DNA of 64,000 bases from Flexilinea sp. (GCA_026645735.1 JAPKMT010000013.1:1-64000), one strand, 5' to 3'; positions 1 through 8,725 are shown, counted from the stretch's first letter. Numbers and translations are program-made. Notes: generated by a model from the sequence alone, not told the origin.

Positions 1-13
1 ATTTACAACACAA

Positions 14-57
14 TAGGACATTTCTAAATTGCTGTGATTAGGACATTTCTAAATTGC
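14..57. repeat. 19-bp direct repeat, possible insertion-sequence end
   Basis: The 19-mer TAGGACATTTCTAAATTGC occurs at 14-32 and again at 39-57, spaced 25 bp start to start. Short tandem motifs of this kind are often found at the termini of integrase-type (IS3/IS481-like) insertion sequences. No transposase is visible, so the element body, if present, lies left of the window. This is an inference from the repeat alone. Confidence 0.35.
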
Positions 58-112
58 CTTGACAAAAAATGAGGTTTTTTCCCAGAAAACTCAACATACA
101 TGATTTGTTGTT

Positions 113-223
113 CGATTCAATCGGAAAAAAATTGCAGTGTTATGATTGCGCTAAGCGTAAAAACTACACAATAACTTTTTTTCCCGATCGATTCGAAAGG
201 TTGGTTCATATTTTGAATTACTG
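113..223. repeat. Degenerate copy of the dispersed palindromic element
   Basis: Imperfect version of the family seen in full at 45115-45237. The centre reads GATTGCGCTAAGCGTAAAAA with partly complementary flanks, and the right end resembles the outer arm (TTTTGAATTACTG). Mutations have broken the internal stem. It sits directly upstream of the promoter of the gene starting at 265. Confidence 0.5.
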
Positions 224-252
224 GTTTGAAATATGGAGAAGATTATTTGTTA

Positions 253-258
253 TATAAT
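253..258 (+). promoter_or_regulatory. -10 box placed for a leaderless transcript
   Basis: A perfect TATAAT ends only 6 nt before the ATG at 265, so transcription would start at or next to the start codon. No good -35 box was found at normal spacing. Confidence 0.4.
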
Positions 259-264
259 CTACTT

Positions 265-1278
265 ATGTACATCCAAAATCCCCAATTTCCACAGGCGCAA
301 TTAGTAATTTCCACAAGAACGCTGGACTTCGGCATCCTCACAAAGGACGAACCCAGTGAAGGACATGGAATTGCATCTCTGATCATCGCAAACGAAGGGG
401 AAAAAACATTAGTCGGAAGAATTGCATTGCAGGTCGGCTGGGTATCTGTTTCTCCTCCGGATTTCCGGATCGATCCAGGCGAATCCAGTGAACATGTCTT
501 TCGAATCCGCAACAATGCCGAATCATCCTGGACATCACACAAACTGGGATCTAATTTTGTTGCTTTGATCAACAGTAATGGCGGATCTGAGACGATTGGC
601 GGGTTTTATTATTCAGATCCATCACGCGACCATCCTAAAAAAAATCCTGTCAAATTGTGGACGTTTTTAACAATACCGGCTGCATTTCTCATCATCGCAG
701 TGCTGATCTATTTTTTATCGAATACAGCTGAAGCTTCAAAACTCCACACAAAACAAACCTCCATTGTTCAAATCCATACGCAAGCAGCACAAACCTACAT
801 GGCAGGCATTGCAGCAGTAGCAACCGAACCGCCCGTTTCTTCTACGATGGATAAAACATCAGCAGGTGAACTGCCATTCATCGAACAGACTGCACCGTCA
901 TCGTTGCAACAGCCCACATTCACACCCTGGCCGGCCGCGAACTTTCCGAACGTAGAAGAATTAATCCGTTCTTATTATTCAGCACTTCAAAATAAAGATT
1001 ATGAGAAAGCCTGGTGGATGCTGTCAGAAAAAATGCAGATTGCATGCTGCTATCAGGGAGGGACTTTACCCTTCGATTTTTTTACAGCCTATTGGAAAAC
1101 GGTCGATTATGTGGAAGTCGTTTACGCCTATCTGCAAGCATATGATGTCAATCCGGCAGAAGTTAATGTGAATCTGAAATACCATCATGCAGATGGAACT
1201 TCCGAGGAAGCCTATAATACGTTTTATATTATTGCGGATTCAATCCGCAATACGCTGCTGATCGATGAAATCAGGTAA
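265..1278 (+). CDS. Single-pass membrane protein with Ig-like and NTF2-like regions
   Basis: Not a named family. From the ATG at 265 the protein has 337 residues. Residues 1 to about 120 look like a beta-rich Ig/BACON-type domain. One strong hydrophobic segment lies near residues 127-146 and is preceded by Lys-rich sequence. A low-complexity Thr/Ser/Pro linker follows, then a C-terminal module of about 110 residues beginning VEELIRSYYSALQNKDYEKAWWML, which resembles NTF2-like (SnoaL/DUF4878) domains. The topology suggests a cytoplasmic Ig-like domain and an external NTF2-like domain. An in-frame ATG exists at 226, but TATAAT at 253-258 lies inside that extension, so the start at 265 is preferred. 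Function unknown. Confidence 0.7.
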   Translation: MYIQNPQFPQAQLVISTRTLDFGILTKDEPSEGHGIASLIIANEGEKTLVGRIALQVGWVSVSPPDFRIDPGESSEHVFRIRNNAESSWTSHKLGSNFVALINSNGGSETIGGFYYSDPSRDHPKKNPVKLWTFLTIPAAFLIIAVLIYFLSNTAEASKLHTKQTSIVQIHTQAAQTYMAGIAAVATEPPVSSTMDKTSAGELPFIEQTAPSSLQQPTFTPWPAANFPNVEELIRSYYSALQNKDYEKAWWMLSEKMQIACCYQGGTLPFDFFTAYWKTVDYVEVVYAYLQAYDVNPAEVNVNLKYHHADGTSEEAYNTFYIIADSIRNTLLIDEIR

Positions 1279-1388
1279 TCCGGTATACCATCCGGTATAA
1301 CCAATAGCACGTTATAATTTTGGAACCATCCAGGTCAGGCATGTAATCTGTTTGTTCCGACCTTATTTGAAAAGGAAAACTGGTTTTC

Positions 1389-1431
1389 ATCATGGAAAAA
1401 CCTTATTCCATGATATTACAATATCATGGAA
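1389..1431. promoter_or_regulatory. Perfect palindrome plus extra half-site upstream of the ACP gene
   Basis: TTCCATGATATT (1406-1417) and its exact reverse complement (1420-1431) are separated by 2 nt. A further copy of the half-site ATCATGGAA lies at 1389-1397. There is no T-tract after the palindrome, so an operator is more likely than a terminator. It lies about 90 bp upstream of the ACP start. The cognate regulator is unknown. Confidence 0.45.
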
Positions 1432-1518
1432 CAAAAACAAGCATGTTAAAATTATCTCAGTTGAACCAATTTATTAAGAAGCTGGACTTATCCATACATA
1501 TCTTTGGAGGGAATTAAA

Positions 1519-1746
1519 ATGGAAGTGAATTTTGAAGCTGTAAAAAAGGTCGTAATGGATGTATTAAAAATAGACGGAAACAATATCACTACGGAAACAC
1601 GGTTTATTGAAGATTTAAAAGCAGATTCTATGGATCAGTTTTTTCTGATTGACGGATTCAGCGAAGCTTTTAATGTAACGATTAACGATGAAGATGCGAA
1701 GAAGATAAAAACTGTGGGAGATGTGATCGATATTCTTTCAAAGTAA
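1519..1746 (+). CDS. acpP: Acyl carrier protein
   Basis: Small acidic helical protein of 75 residues that carries acyl groups on a 4'-phosphopantetheine arm, normally for fatty-acid synthesis. The DSM motif (KADSMDQ) gives Ser37 as the attachment site, and the length matches AcpP. The ATG at 1519 is chosen because a GGAGGG Shine-Dalgarno sits at 1506-1511; a TTG further upstream (1504) would overlap that site. It is a single-gene unit, with a palindrome upstream and a terminator directly after. It has no fab neighbours, so a housekeeping or a dedicated role are both possible. A second ACP gene lies at 26251-26508. Confidence 0.85.
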   Translation: MEVNFEAVKKVVMDVLKIDGNNITTETRFIEDLKADSMDQFFLIDGFSEAFNVTINDEDAKKIKTVGDVIDILSK

Positions 1747-1757
1747 AAATGTCATCA

Positions 1758-1795
1758 ACAGAACTGAAGCTGACGCTTCAGTTCTGTTTTTTTTT
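1758..1795 (+). terminator. Rho-independent terminator after the ACP gene
   Basis: A 13-bp perfect stem (ACAGAACTGAAGC and its complement) with a TGAC loop is followed by an uninterrupted run of T to 1795. Confidence 0.9.
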
Positions 1796-2660
1796 ATTTT
1801 TCCAATAATTTCATTAATTCCGGAATTTCTGTAACTACTTTTACGCCTGCTGAATCAAAGGCTTCGATCTTGGATTTTAAAGTCCCGATTCCTGCTTCTA
1901 TATAAGCACCAGCATGGCCCATCCGTTTTCCAGGTGGAGCGGATTTTCCAGCCAGAAAAGCAGCAACGGGTTTACTCATTTGATATGCAGCAAATCTGGC
2001 TGCCCGTTCTTCTTCCAATCCACCTACTTCTCCGATCAGAAGGAGTCGTTCGGTATAAGGATCCGTTTCAAACATCTCCATTGCTTCCACAAAAGAAGTG
2101 CCCTGAAGTATATCTCCTCCAATCCCGATACAGGTACTGACACCGATGCCTTGTTCCTTCATTGCTTCCATAATCATATAGCTCAGGGTCCCGGATCTCG
2201 AAATAATTCCGACTTTCCCGGCAATCACACAATCTTCAGGAGTAATACCAATTTTTACTTCGCCGGGATTGATAATTCCGGAACAATTGGGACCAACGAA
2301 CCGGACTTCTTTTGTCTTCATGTAATGATAGACTTTGGCAATATCCTGCACCGGAATTCCTTCCGTTATGCAAACAACGAGCTCCACACCCGAATCAGCA
2401 GCTTCCAGTAAAGCATCTGTTGCCTGTCGTGCCGGTACAAATATGATGGAAGCATTGGCCTCAGTGACTTCAACCGCTGCCTGCATCGTGTCAAAAACCG
2501 GAACTTTTTCATCAAGAACCCAGCTTCCACCATGGGAGGGGGAAACACCTGCAACTACCTGAGTTCCATAATTAATCATTTGACGGGCATGAAAATTTCC
2601 TTCACGACCGGTGATACCCTGTACAATGACGCGTGTTGATTTATTAATCAGGATGCTCAT
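1794..2660 (-). CDS. sucD: Succinyl-CoA ligase, alpha subunit
   Basis: Alpha subunit (288 aa) of succinyl-CoA synthetase, which interconverts succinyl-CoA and succinate with formation of ATP or GTP. The N-terminal CoA-binding Rossmann domain contains the VQGITGREG motif. The phosphohistidine lies in MGHAGAYIEAG, matching the E. coli active-site His context. Length is normal. The start is 3 bp after the sucC stop, so the pair is translationally coupled. The C-terminal coding end overlaps the T-tract of the opposing ACP terminator. Confidence 0.95.
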   Translation of the reverse strand: MSILINKSTRVIVQGITGREGNFHARQMINYGTQVVAGVSPSHGGSWVLDEKVPVFDTMQAAVEVTEANASIIFVPARQATDALLEAADSGVELVVCITEGIPVQDIAKVYHYMKTKEVRFVGPNCSGIINPGEVKIGITPEDCVIAGKVGIISRSGTLSYMIMEAMKEQGIGVSTCIGIGGDILQGTSFVEAMEMFETDPYTERLLLIGEVGGLEEERAARFAAYQMSKPVAAFLAGKSAPPGKRMGHAGAYIEAGIGTLKSKIEAFDSAGVKVVTEIPELMKLLEK

Positions 2661-2663
2661 CTT

Positions 2664-3800
2664 TCAATTGCCTCCGACGATCGTTGCAGCTTTTTTTACA
2701 GCATCAACCATAGACGGAGCGAACAGGATGTCCAGGTCCTTTAAAATTCGAATACCAGAATCTGCATGCGTCCCGCCCATGTGGACAATAATCGGAATCT
2801 CCGTTCCATATTTTTCGATCGCAGCCTGCAATCCATAAGCGATATCGTCACAACGCGTCATTCCGCCATAAATATTCACCAGGACTACTTTCACCTGAGG
2901 ATCATTCAGCAGAATATCCAAAGCCGCTATGACTTTATCGATATTAACCCCTGCTCCTAAATCCATGAAATTGGCAGGGTGACCACCGTTGTCCTGAATG
3001 CAATCCAGAGTCGCCATCGTCAGTCCCGCCCCGTTGACTAGACATCCGATGTTGCCATCCATTTTAATATAATCAAGCCCGTGTTTTCTGGCTTCGAATT
3101 CGCCATACGCTTCCACATCATAATCACGAAAATCTACAAGGTACTCCTGTCGAAAACGCGCATTTTCATCCAGAGTAATTTTTCCATCCAGAACCAGTAG
3201 CCTTTGATCCTTGGTAATCACCAGAGGATTGATGGCAACCATTCGTGCATCCATATCGCAGAACAGCTTCCACATTCCCAGGCAAATTTCAGTCAACCCG
3301 CGAAGGTACTTCTGTTGAAAATCAAGTCGATTCGCAAGCTGGCGAACCTGATATCGTTGAAGTCCAATTAATGGGTCAATATATATGCGATCCAGGTTAT
3401 CAAAAAGTGCATTTGCCGCTGTCTCGATGTAAATCGTACCCGATTCATACATCATCAGCAGCGGCATGCGTTTTTCCCGATCCAATGTAATTAATAGGAA
3501 ATACTCTTTTTCGATTGAAAGTGCTTCATCAATCAAAACGTTGCGAACAGATAAACCATGAATTTTTTTCGAAAGAATTTCAGAGGCAGCTTTTTCAGCT
3601 TCCTGTGGCGATTTTGCTAGGAGTATACCACCGGAGGTTCCGCGTCCTTCTGCTAAAACCTGCGCTTTAACGACAACCGGACATCCAATTTCCTCAGCGA
3701 TCTGTTTCGCTTCCCGGGCAATGGATGTAACATGACCTTCCGGTATGGGTATGCCATAATTTTTAAAAAATGCCTTCGCCTGGTACTCGTGGAGCTTCAT
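2664..3800 (-). CDS. sucC: Succinyl-CoA ligase, beta subunit
   Basis: Beta subunit (378 aa) with an ATP-grasp nucleotide-binding domain (N-terminus MKLHEYQAKAFFKNYGIPIP) and a C-terminal CoA-ligase domain containing GGHPANFMDLGAG and NIYGGMTRCDDIA. It pairs with SucD to give the heterodimer or heterotetramer. A GGAGG Shine-Dalgarno lies just before the ATG. It is followed at once by sucD and preceded at 21 bp by the SPFH gene, so all may share a transcript. The sequence does not clearly show ADP versus GDP preference. Confidence 0.95.
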   Translation of the reverse strand: MKLHEYQAKAFFKNYGIPIPEGHVTSIAREAKQIAEEIGCPVVVKAQVLAEGRGTSGGILLAKSPQEAEKAASEILSKKIHGLSVRNVLIDEALSIEKEYFLLITLDREKRMPLLMMYESGTIYIETAANALFDNLDRIYIDPLIGLQRYQVRQLANRLDFQQKYLRGLTEICLGMWKLFCDMDARMVAINPLVITKDQRLLVLDGKITLDENARFRQEYLVDFRDYDVEAYGEFEARKHGLDYIKMDGNIGCLVNGAGLTMATLDCIQDNGGHPANFMDLGAGVNIDKVIAALDILLNDPQVKVVLVNIYGGMTRCDDIAYGLQAAIEKYGTEIPIIVHMGGTHADSGIRILKDLDILFAPSMVDAVKKAATIVGGN

Positions 3801-3821
3801 GCGAATTGCCTCCGGTTCAAT

Positions 3822-4868
3822 TTATCCCTTCAAAAATTCATCGACAGAATCTTTACTGATTCGATAAGCTGAACCGATCTTTCGTGCTTTCAGATCGCCT
3901 GCCTGAATGGCAGCCATCACATCTTCTTCAGAAACTTTTAACAATTGAGCCACTTCGGATGGCGTCATGACATTATTTTCAACGGGCGCTGCTGCGGCAG
4001 GAACGGCAGCGGGTGTTTGCTGCTGCGCATTTGTACCGTAAGCCTGTGAAATAATATTGCCTAAACCTACACCGGCACCAATTCCTGCTGTCAATCCTGC
4101 GCCGCCATTCGGATTCTGTGCCGCATCTCTTAATGCGTCCGCTGCCTGCAATTGAGTATAGACATTCATATCCAGCATACCCATTGCTCGTAATTCTTCA
4201 GCAGATTTTTCGGATGGTTTCAAACTTGCGATATAGAAGGATTTCAATAATAAACCGATCGCAAGGAAATCATCTTGTGCTTTCGCTTTTACGGAAGCTC
4301 CCAATTCTTCTGTCAAGCCAATCAGCTGCAGGACATTTTGATTGGCAGTAGTTGTTCCCAGAATATCTTGGATCTTGGATAAAAGCATGGAGCGCAACCG
4401 GTTTTCAATCGATGACAGGGAATATGACTGTGAAGCACCCGCAATTTGTGTGACAAATTGTTGCGGATCACTTACCTGAAAACTGTAAGTACCAAAACCT
4501 TGCAGCAGACTGATTCCCAAGCCGACACCGGCATTCCTGACAATAATCGGTTGAGAGGTTCCCCATTTCACATCGGCAAATTCCTTCATACTGACATAGT
4601 ACACTTCTGCAGTGAAAGGACTCCGATTGTTAAAAGCTTTTCCCAACAAATCCGTCAGCAGCGGAAAGTTGGCTGTAGAAATCGTATGACGTCCGGGGCC
4701 CAATACGTCCAATGCTTTTCCATCACGAAAGAATATTGCTCGCTGTGACTCACGGACAATGACCTGCGAACCAAATCGAAGATCAGCAACACCTTCTTCC
4801 GGAAAATGATGAGCAATCTCATCCTGCATTTCATTTGGATATTCAACAACATCAAAAATTCTGGCCAT
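3822..4868 (-). CDS. SPFH-domain protein with C-terminal excisionase-type HTH
   Basis: The first ~250 residues form an SPFH/Band-7-like domain of the YdjI or virion-core-protein-like type (for example RESQRAIFFRDGKALDVLGPGRHTI), a class linked to membrane scaffolding and stress. A Gly/Ala/Gln-rich linker follows. The last ~50 residues match the helix-turn-helix/excisionase domain (MTPSEVAQLLKVSEEDVMAA, then AYRISKDSVDEFLKG). No membrane segment is evident. An SPFH domain joined to an HTH_17-like domain is an unusual combination; the HTH may serve as a protein-binding winged helix and not bind DNA. Probably co-transcribed with the upstream 4999-5529 gene and sucCD. Confidence 0.8.
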   Translation of the reverse strand: MARIFDVVEYPNEMQDEIAHHFPEEGVADLRFGSQVIVRESQRAIFFRDGKALDVLGPGRHTISTANFPLLTDLLGKAFNNRSPFTAEVYYVSMKEFADVKWGTSQPIIVRNAGVGLGISLLQGFGTYSFQVSDPQQFVTQIAGASQSYSLSSIENRLRSMLLSKIQDILGTTTANQNVLQLIGLTEELGASVKAKAQDDFLAIGLLLKSFYIASLKPSEKSAEELRAMGMLDMNVYTQLQAADALRDAAQNPNGGAGLTAGIGAGVGLGNIISQAYGTNAQQQTPAAVPAAAAPVENNVMTPSEVAQLLKVSEEDVMAAIQAGDLKARKIGSAYRISKDSVDEFLKG

Positions 4869-4998
4869 TCTTATTTCTCCTCATCTTGTTCATTCAAAGG
4901 CAGTTATTCAGTGATAAAAAAGAATCAGACACAAAAACAGACATTGAATAACGACCATCCATTACAATAACAAAAATTATAAAAAAAAATAATTCTAG

Positions 4999-5529
4999 TC
5001 AGGAATTCACTGTTCCTGTTATTACTTCTGAGCGGCGATTAAATGCTGTTACACATTCCTGAGCGATATTGACCAGATCGCGAATGGCAGTGTCGATATT
5101 CTCTTTTTTTCCGATATTGCTTTCGACAACATCCACAGCACTTTTAACCGAATCCTCGAGTTTAAAAAGGTAAAGATCATAATCATACAATTGCTGCAGT
5201 GCTGCATCATCAACTTTCACCGCATCCAGCAATCCTGCATAACCATAGGAAGCTGTTTTTACCCGATCGATAAACTGACGAATTTTTATCGCAGCGGATT
5301 CCAAATCGCCGACGAATATGAGATCTCCGCCTTTCAACAAATCACGCTGTAAACCAGCAATCCGATTCCATTGTTCTTCAAACCGTCTCGCAATGGCTTC
5401 ACGAACAAGTTTGTCTGTATCTCTTCTGGCTTCTTTCTCTTTATAGCCTCTGATGCCAGGAATTTTCTCCAACAATTTCTCGAATTTACTTTTTTCGGAT
5501 GAATTTACAAAATCATTCAGATTTTCCAT
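4999..5529 (-). CDS. Conserved helical protein next to the SPFH gene
   Basis: 176-residue, largely helical, charged protein without signal peptide or membrane span. The N-terminus (residues 1-30) is followed by a KEKEARRDTDKLVREAIARR helix and alternating hydrophobic/charged segments that suggest a coiled-coil bundle. I do not recognise a named family. The ATG at 5529 has GGAGGT directly upstream (5533-5538); a longer frame to 5571 would contain that Shine-Dalgarno. The adjacent SPFH gene downstream suggests a partner in a membrane-associated assembly (inference). Confidence 0.7.
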   Translation of the reverse strand: MENLNDFVNSSEKSKFEKLLEKIPGIRGYKEKEARRDTDKLVREAIARRFEEQWNRIAGLQRDLLKGGDLIFVGDLESAAIKIRQFIDRVKTASYGYAGLLDAVKVDDAALQQLYDYDLYLFKLEDSVKSAVDVVESNIGKKENIDTAIRDLVNIAQECVTAFNRRSEVITGTVNS

Positions 5530-5714
5530 AAGACCTCCAATTTGTCTTTGATGATCCAAATTTGGCTCCAATTATTGATCCTGCAAAAGCACGGAGACAA
5601 TTTGGCTGCCAATTTACTGTTGTCGATCACGGAAATCATTTTTCCCAAACAAAAAAACCGTGATATTCACATTGTAAAACAGATTGTTGCTCATATCAAT
5701 AAACAACGTCCCAA

Positions 5715-5834
5715 TCATTCGAAATATGAGCCAACTTTTCAAATCGATCGAGAAAACTTGTTGTTGTGTTGTTTTTGCGCGAAGCGCAAAAACAACACAA
5801 CAATATATACATCTTCGCATATTTCGAATTGCTG
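5715..5834. repeat. Dispersed palindromic element, full copy
   Basis: Outer arms CATTCGAAATATGAG and CATATTTCGAATTGCTG enclose a perfect 20-bp internal stem (5761-5780 with 5784-5803) around a GAA loop. Located upstream of the 4999-5529 gene. Confidence 0.85.
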
Positions 5835-5910
5835 ACAACGTCCTAAGAAGTAAACAATTCCCATTAAAATACCTTATATTTTCACACACGATTGAGTCAG
5901 CGAAATGTTC

Positions 5911-7188
5911 TTATTGGGTTGTATCCGTCATTTCTCCCAGATCTTCAGTCAGCTGATTCATTTCGGGCTTCGTTACATTAATTTTCACCCAAATAGTCTG
6001 ACCAAAATTTTTCCCTTCCGGTGTCTGCAGTTGCCAGCTGCTTTGATATTCACCAGCCTCAGAAGGCGCTGTCATGATCACCGGAAAATCATATACAGAG
6101 CCCGGAGGAACGGTCCCGGAAATCTGGTAATTCGTACGATCCAAATTATCCATATGATAAGGAACCAGACGATAATCCTTATTCCAGGTACAGCTTCCAA
6201 GATTGATAATACGCCATATCTTTGTAAAACTGGCACCGCTGTTGATCTTCGATCCGTCAGGAATCGTGACATCACCGGCAAATTGCATTGCATTGGTACA
6301 TGGCCTTTCGCTTTCTGCCGTCGGTGCTGAAGTTTCTTGCACAACATGGCGGATCTTTCGCCAATTATAAATTGGATAGACTCTTGAGAAGAAATCCGCT
6401 GCAATACGCTGTGCAGTACCATCCACCATCATGAAATTCAACTGGCGATTCACTTCAGGAATCAGGCTCGAATCATGATGAGAGGCGAATGCGAACTCCT
6501 CATTAATTTGACCTTCAAGGATTAACTGATACTTGCCACTGTTTTTATAGTAGCGATTGTACGTATTCAGATCCATGAGGACAAAACCCACTTCGTATTG
6601 ATCCAAAGCCTCCATCGCATCTGAAACAGTTAAATACTGAATCAGATTTCGATCCTTAGTACTTTCCATCGTCAATAAATTTGAAAGCAACCATTGTTCA
6701 AAATTGGTCCCGCCTTGAACTCCAATCGGTTTGCCAGACAAAAAGGAAAGCGTGATATCGGACGGTATTTCTGTTGATTTTAGCGTGACTATCCTGCCTG
6801 TGCCCATAAAATATACGCGAGAAAAATCTACAAGTTGCGAATTTTCAGTCGACTTCGACAATGCACCACCGATAAGATCCACTTGCCCAACTCTGGCTGA
6901 ATCAACCAGCCCTTCATAAGCCAGATCAATCACATGAAGAGACACACCGATTCGATTGGCGATCTCTTCAGCCAACTGAATATCCAGACCGGTAATGGTG
7001 CCATCTGATCCATAAAATGTGAATGGCACATAATCCGATGAGGTTCCAAGATATAATACACCCGTCGATTTCACGGTCGATAAATGGGAATCCAGCGCCG
7101 TAACCGGAGAAAAGAAGCTCAAAAAGATCAGCAGGAATACCCCTGCGATTGATTCTTTTTTTAAGGCAAACGTGATTATATGATTCAT
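5911..7188 (-). CDS. Secreted solute-binding protein fused to an NBR1-type Ig domain
   Basis: 425 residues. The signal peptide (hydrophobic residues ~14-30) is followed by a family-3 extracellular solute-binding domain (GVLYLGTSSDYVPFTFYGSD, GLDIQLAEEIANRIG), typical of amino-acid ABC receptors. After about residue 300 comes an Ig-like module with the spaced tryptophans of the NBR1 four-tryptophan domain (FTKIWRIINLGSCTWNKDYR, then SSWQLQTPEG and TIWVKINV). No ABC permease or ATPase gene is adjacent, so this may be a surface receptor and not a transporter subunit. The ATG at 7188 is preferred to a TTG at 7224, because a TATAAT (complement of 7224-7229) overlaps the latter. Confidence 0.85.
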   Translation of the reverse strand: MNHIITFALKKESIAGVFLLIFLSFFSPVTALDSHLSTVKSTGVLYLGTSSDYVPFTFYGSDGTITGLDIQLAEEIANRIGVSLHVIDLAYEGLVDSARVGQVDLIGGALSKSTENSQLVDFSRVYFMGTGRIVTLKSTEIPSDITLSFLSGKPIGVQGGTNFEQWLLSNLLTMESTKDRNLIQYLTVSDAMEALDQYEVGFVLMDLNTYNRYYKNSGKYQLILEGQINEEFAFASHHDSSLIPEVNRQLNFMMVDGTAQRIAADFFSRVYPIYNWRKIRHVVQETSAPTAESERPCTNAMQFAGDVTIPDGSKINSGASFTKIWRIINLGSCTWNKDYRLVPYHMDNLDRTNYQISGTVPPGSVYDFPVIMTAPSEAGEYQSSWQLQTPEGKNFGQTIWVKINVTKPEMNQLTEDLGEMTDTTQ

Positions 7189-7223
7189 CGTGGTTAATAT
7201 CAAAAATAAACAATAATAAGACA

Positions 7224-7229
7224 ATTATA
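7224..7229 (-). promoter_or_regulatory. -10 box for the solute-binding/NBR1 gene
   Basis: Perfect TATAAT on the minus strand, 35 bp before the ATG at 7188. No clear -35 was assigned. Confidence 0.4.
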
Positions 7230-7269
7230 GCATTTAACCTGCATCTCAATGTCGGTCGCAGTTTTTTCA

Positions 7270-7390
7270 CAGTAATTCGAATTTTGGAAAAATCTTTTGA
7301 GAAATAAGAGAAAAATTGTAGTTGTGTTGTTTTTGCGCAGAGCGCAAAACAACACAACTACAAATAAACCCTCTCATAATTCGAATCGCC
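7270..7390. repeat. Dispersed palindromic element, full copy
   Basis: Outer arms CAGTAATTCGAATTTTGG and AATTCGAATCGCC. The internal stem is a TTGTAGTTGTGTTGT type at 7315-7363 with an AGA loop. One A is missing from the right arm. Both arms carry the same G-to-A-type change (TAG on the left, CTA on the right), so pairing is kept. It lies between the divergent promoters of the NBR1-fusion gene and larC. Confidence 0.85.
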
Positions 7391-7552
7391 GGTTTTTTCA
7401 GAAATTCAAAACCAGTGGAGAATGATTCGTTGAAGTGCTACAATAATTTTCCCCGATTAATTTGAAAGGACTGTCTATAATCCGTATTGCAGCACAAAAA
7501 GAACTTCGTGTTACTGGTAGAATAAATTATTATCAAACAAAAAGGACTTTCG

Positions 7553-8725
7553 ATGAAAATTCTTTACTGTGATTGTTTTTCAGGCATCAGCGGGGACATG
7601 TTTCTCAGTTCGATGATTGATGCCGGTTATCCTGTCGATATGCTACAGGATATATTCAGTTCGCTGCAAATACCGGAATACAACCATGTGACATTTCAAA
7701 AAGTGATGAAAGGCGTCATTCAAGCCGGGCAAATTCACCTGGATTTTTCTTCCGAGAGCCATCATCATCGTCATTACGGCGATATTCACTCATTTCTTCA
7801 AAATAGTTCTCTTTCGCAATCCATAAAAGAGAAAGCGCTGCAAATTTTCCATAAAATTGCAGAGGCAGAATCTTCCGTTCATGGTGTCTCAATGGAGGAA
7901 GTTCATTTCCATGAAGTTGGAGCTGTGGATTCCATTTTGGATATTGTCGGTGCGGCAGCAGCGCTTGACTATTTTGGCATTGAAAAAATTTTTGCATCTC
8001 CGCTGCCGTTAGGTTCCGGAGAGATTCATACACAACATGGTGTTTTACCAAATCCCGCACCAGCCACAGCATGGTTAATGCGGGATATGAAAGCATCCGT
8101 AATACCGTCCAATATTCAAATCGAATTAGTCACTCCGACCGGTGCAGCGATATTGGCTGCTTTTGCATCTTTTCAAAAACCGGAAATGGCAATTTCCGCT
8201 ATGGGGATTGGTGCCGGACAAAAGGAATTGGATCATCCCAATATTTTGCGCGTTTTTATCGGCGAAACACAGGAACAAACTGAGAATTATGCGGAAATTG
8301 AAGCGAATCTGGATGATATGTCTCCTGAACTGCTTGGTTCAGTCATGAATCGATTATTTGAGGCAGGTGCTTTGGATGTCACATTCTCATCCATTCAGAT
8401 GAAAAAAAATCGTCCCGGTACAAAACTCTCTGTGATCGTAAAATCCAAAGACGAAAAAGATATCAGTAACCTTATCCTGATGAATACGACTACACTGGGT
8501 GTTCGAGTAACAAATGTTCACAGATACGAGGCAGAACGAGAGATTATCCAAGTCGATTCTGAATTTGGGAAAATTCGTGCAAAAAAGAAAATGATCGACG
8601 GACAAGTTATTTCTATTCATCCCGAGTATGAGGACTGCGAACGCATCTCAAGGGATTGCGATATGCCGATTCTTGAAGTCTATTACAGAATAATCGCATC
8701 ATTGAAGACGGATGATTCCCGGTAA
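7553..8725 (+). CDS. larC: Nickel-pincer cofactor synthesis protein LarC
   Basis: 390-residue member of the LarC/DUF111 family, a CTP-dependent enzyme that inserts nickel to complete the pincer cofactor of lactate racemase. N-terminal MKILYCDCFSGISGDM is the family signature, and a His-rich stretch (SHHHRHYGDIH) follows near residues 64-75. The gene is one uninterrupted frame; in some bacteria larC1 and larC2 are joined by programmed frameshift. Neither larA, larB nor larE is in the window, so the user enzyme must be elsewhere. A TATAAT lies at 7476-7481. Confidence 0.92.
   Translation: MKILYCDCFSGISGDMFLSSMIDAGYPVDMLQDIFSSLQIPEYNHVTFQKVMKGVIQAGQIHLDFSSESHHHRHYGDIHSFLQNSSLSQSIKEKALQIFHKIAEAESSVHGVSMEEVHFHEVGAVDSILDIVGAAAALDYFGIEKIFASPLPLGSGEIHTQHGVLPNPAPATAWLMRDMKASVIPSNIQIELVTPTGAAILAAFASFQKPEMAISAMGIGAGQKELDHPNILRVFIGETQEQTENYAEIEANLDDMSPELLGSVMNRLFEAGALDVTFSSIQMKKNRPGTKLSVIVKSKDEKDISNLILMNTTTLGVRVTNVHRYEAEREIIQVDSEFGKIRAKKKMIDGQVISIHPEYEDCERISRDCDMPILEVYYRIIASLKTDDSR

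Noticed and set aside
13-260. 62-codon ORF at 69-257
   Set aside because: It runs through the degenerate dispersed element and overlaps the promoter of the gene starting at 265.
5614-5956. Small ORFs on both strands with CCCVVFA...KTTQQ-type peptides
   Set aside because: They are translations of the internal hairpin of the dispersed element; the same Cys/Val/Thr/Gln-rich peptide appears at every copy and has no Shine-Dalgarno.
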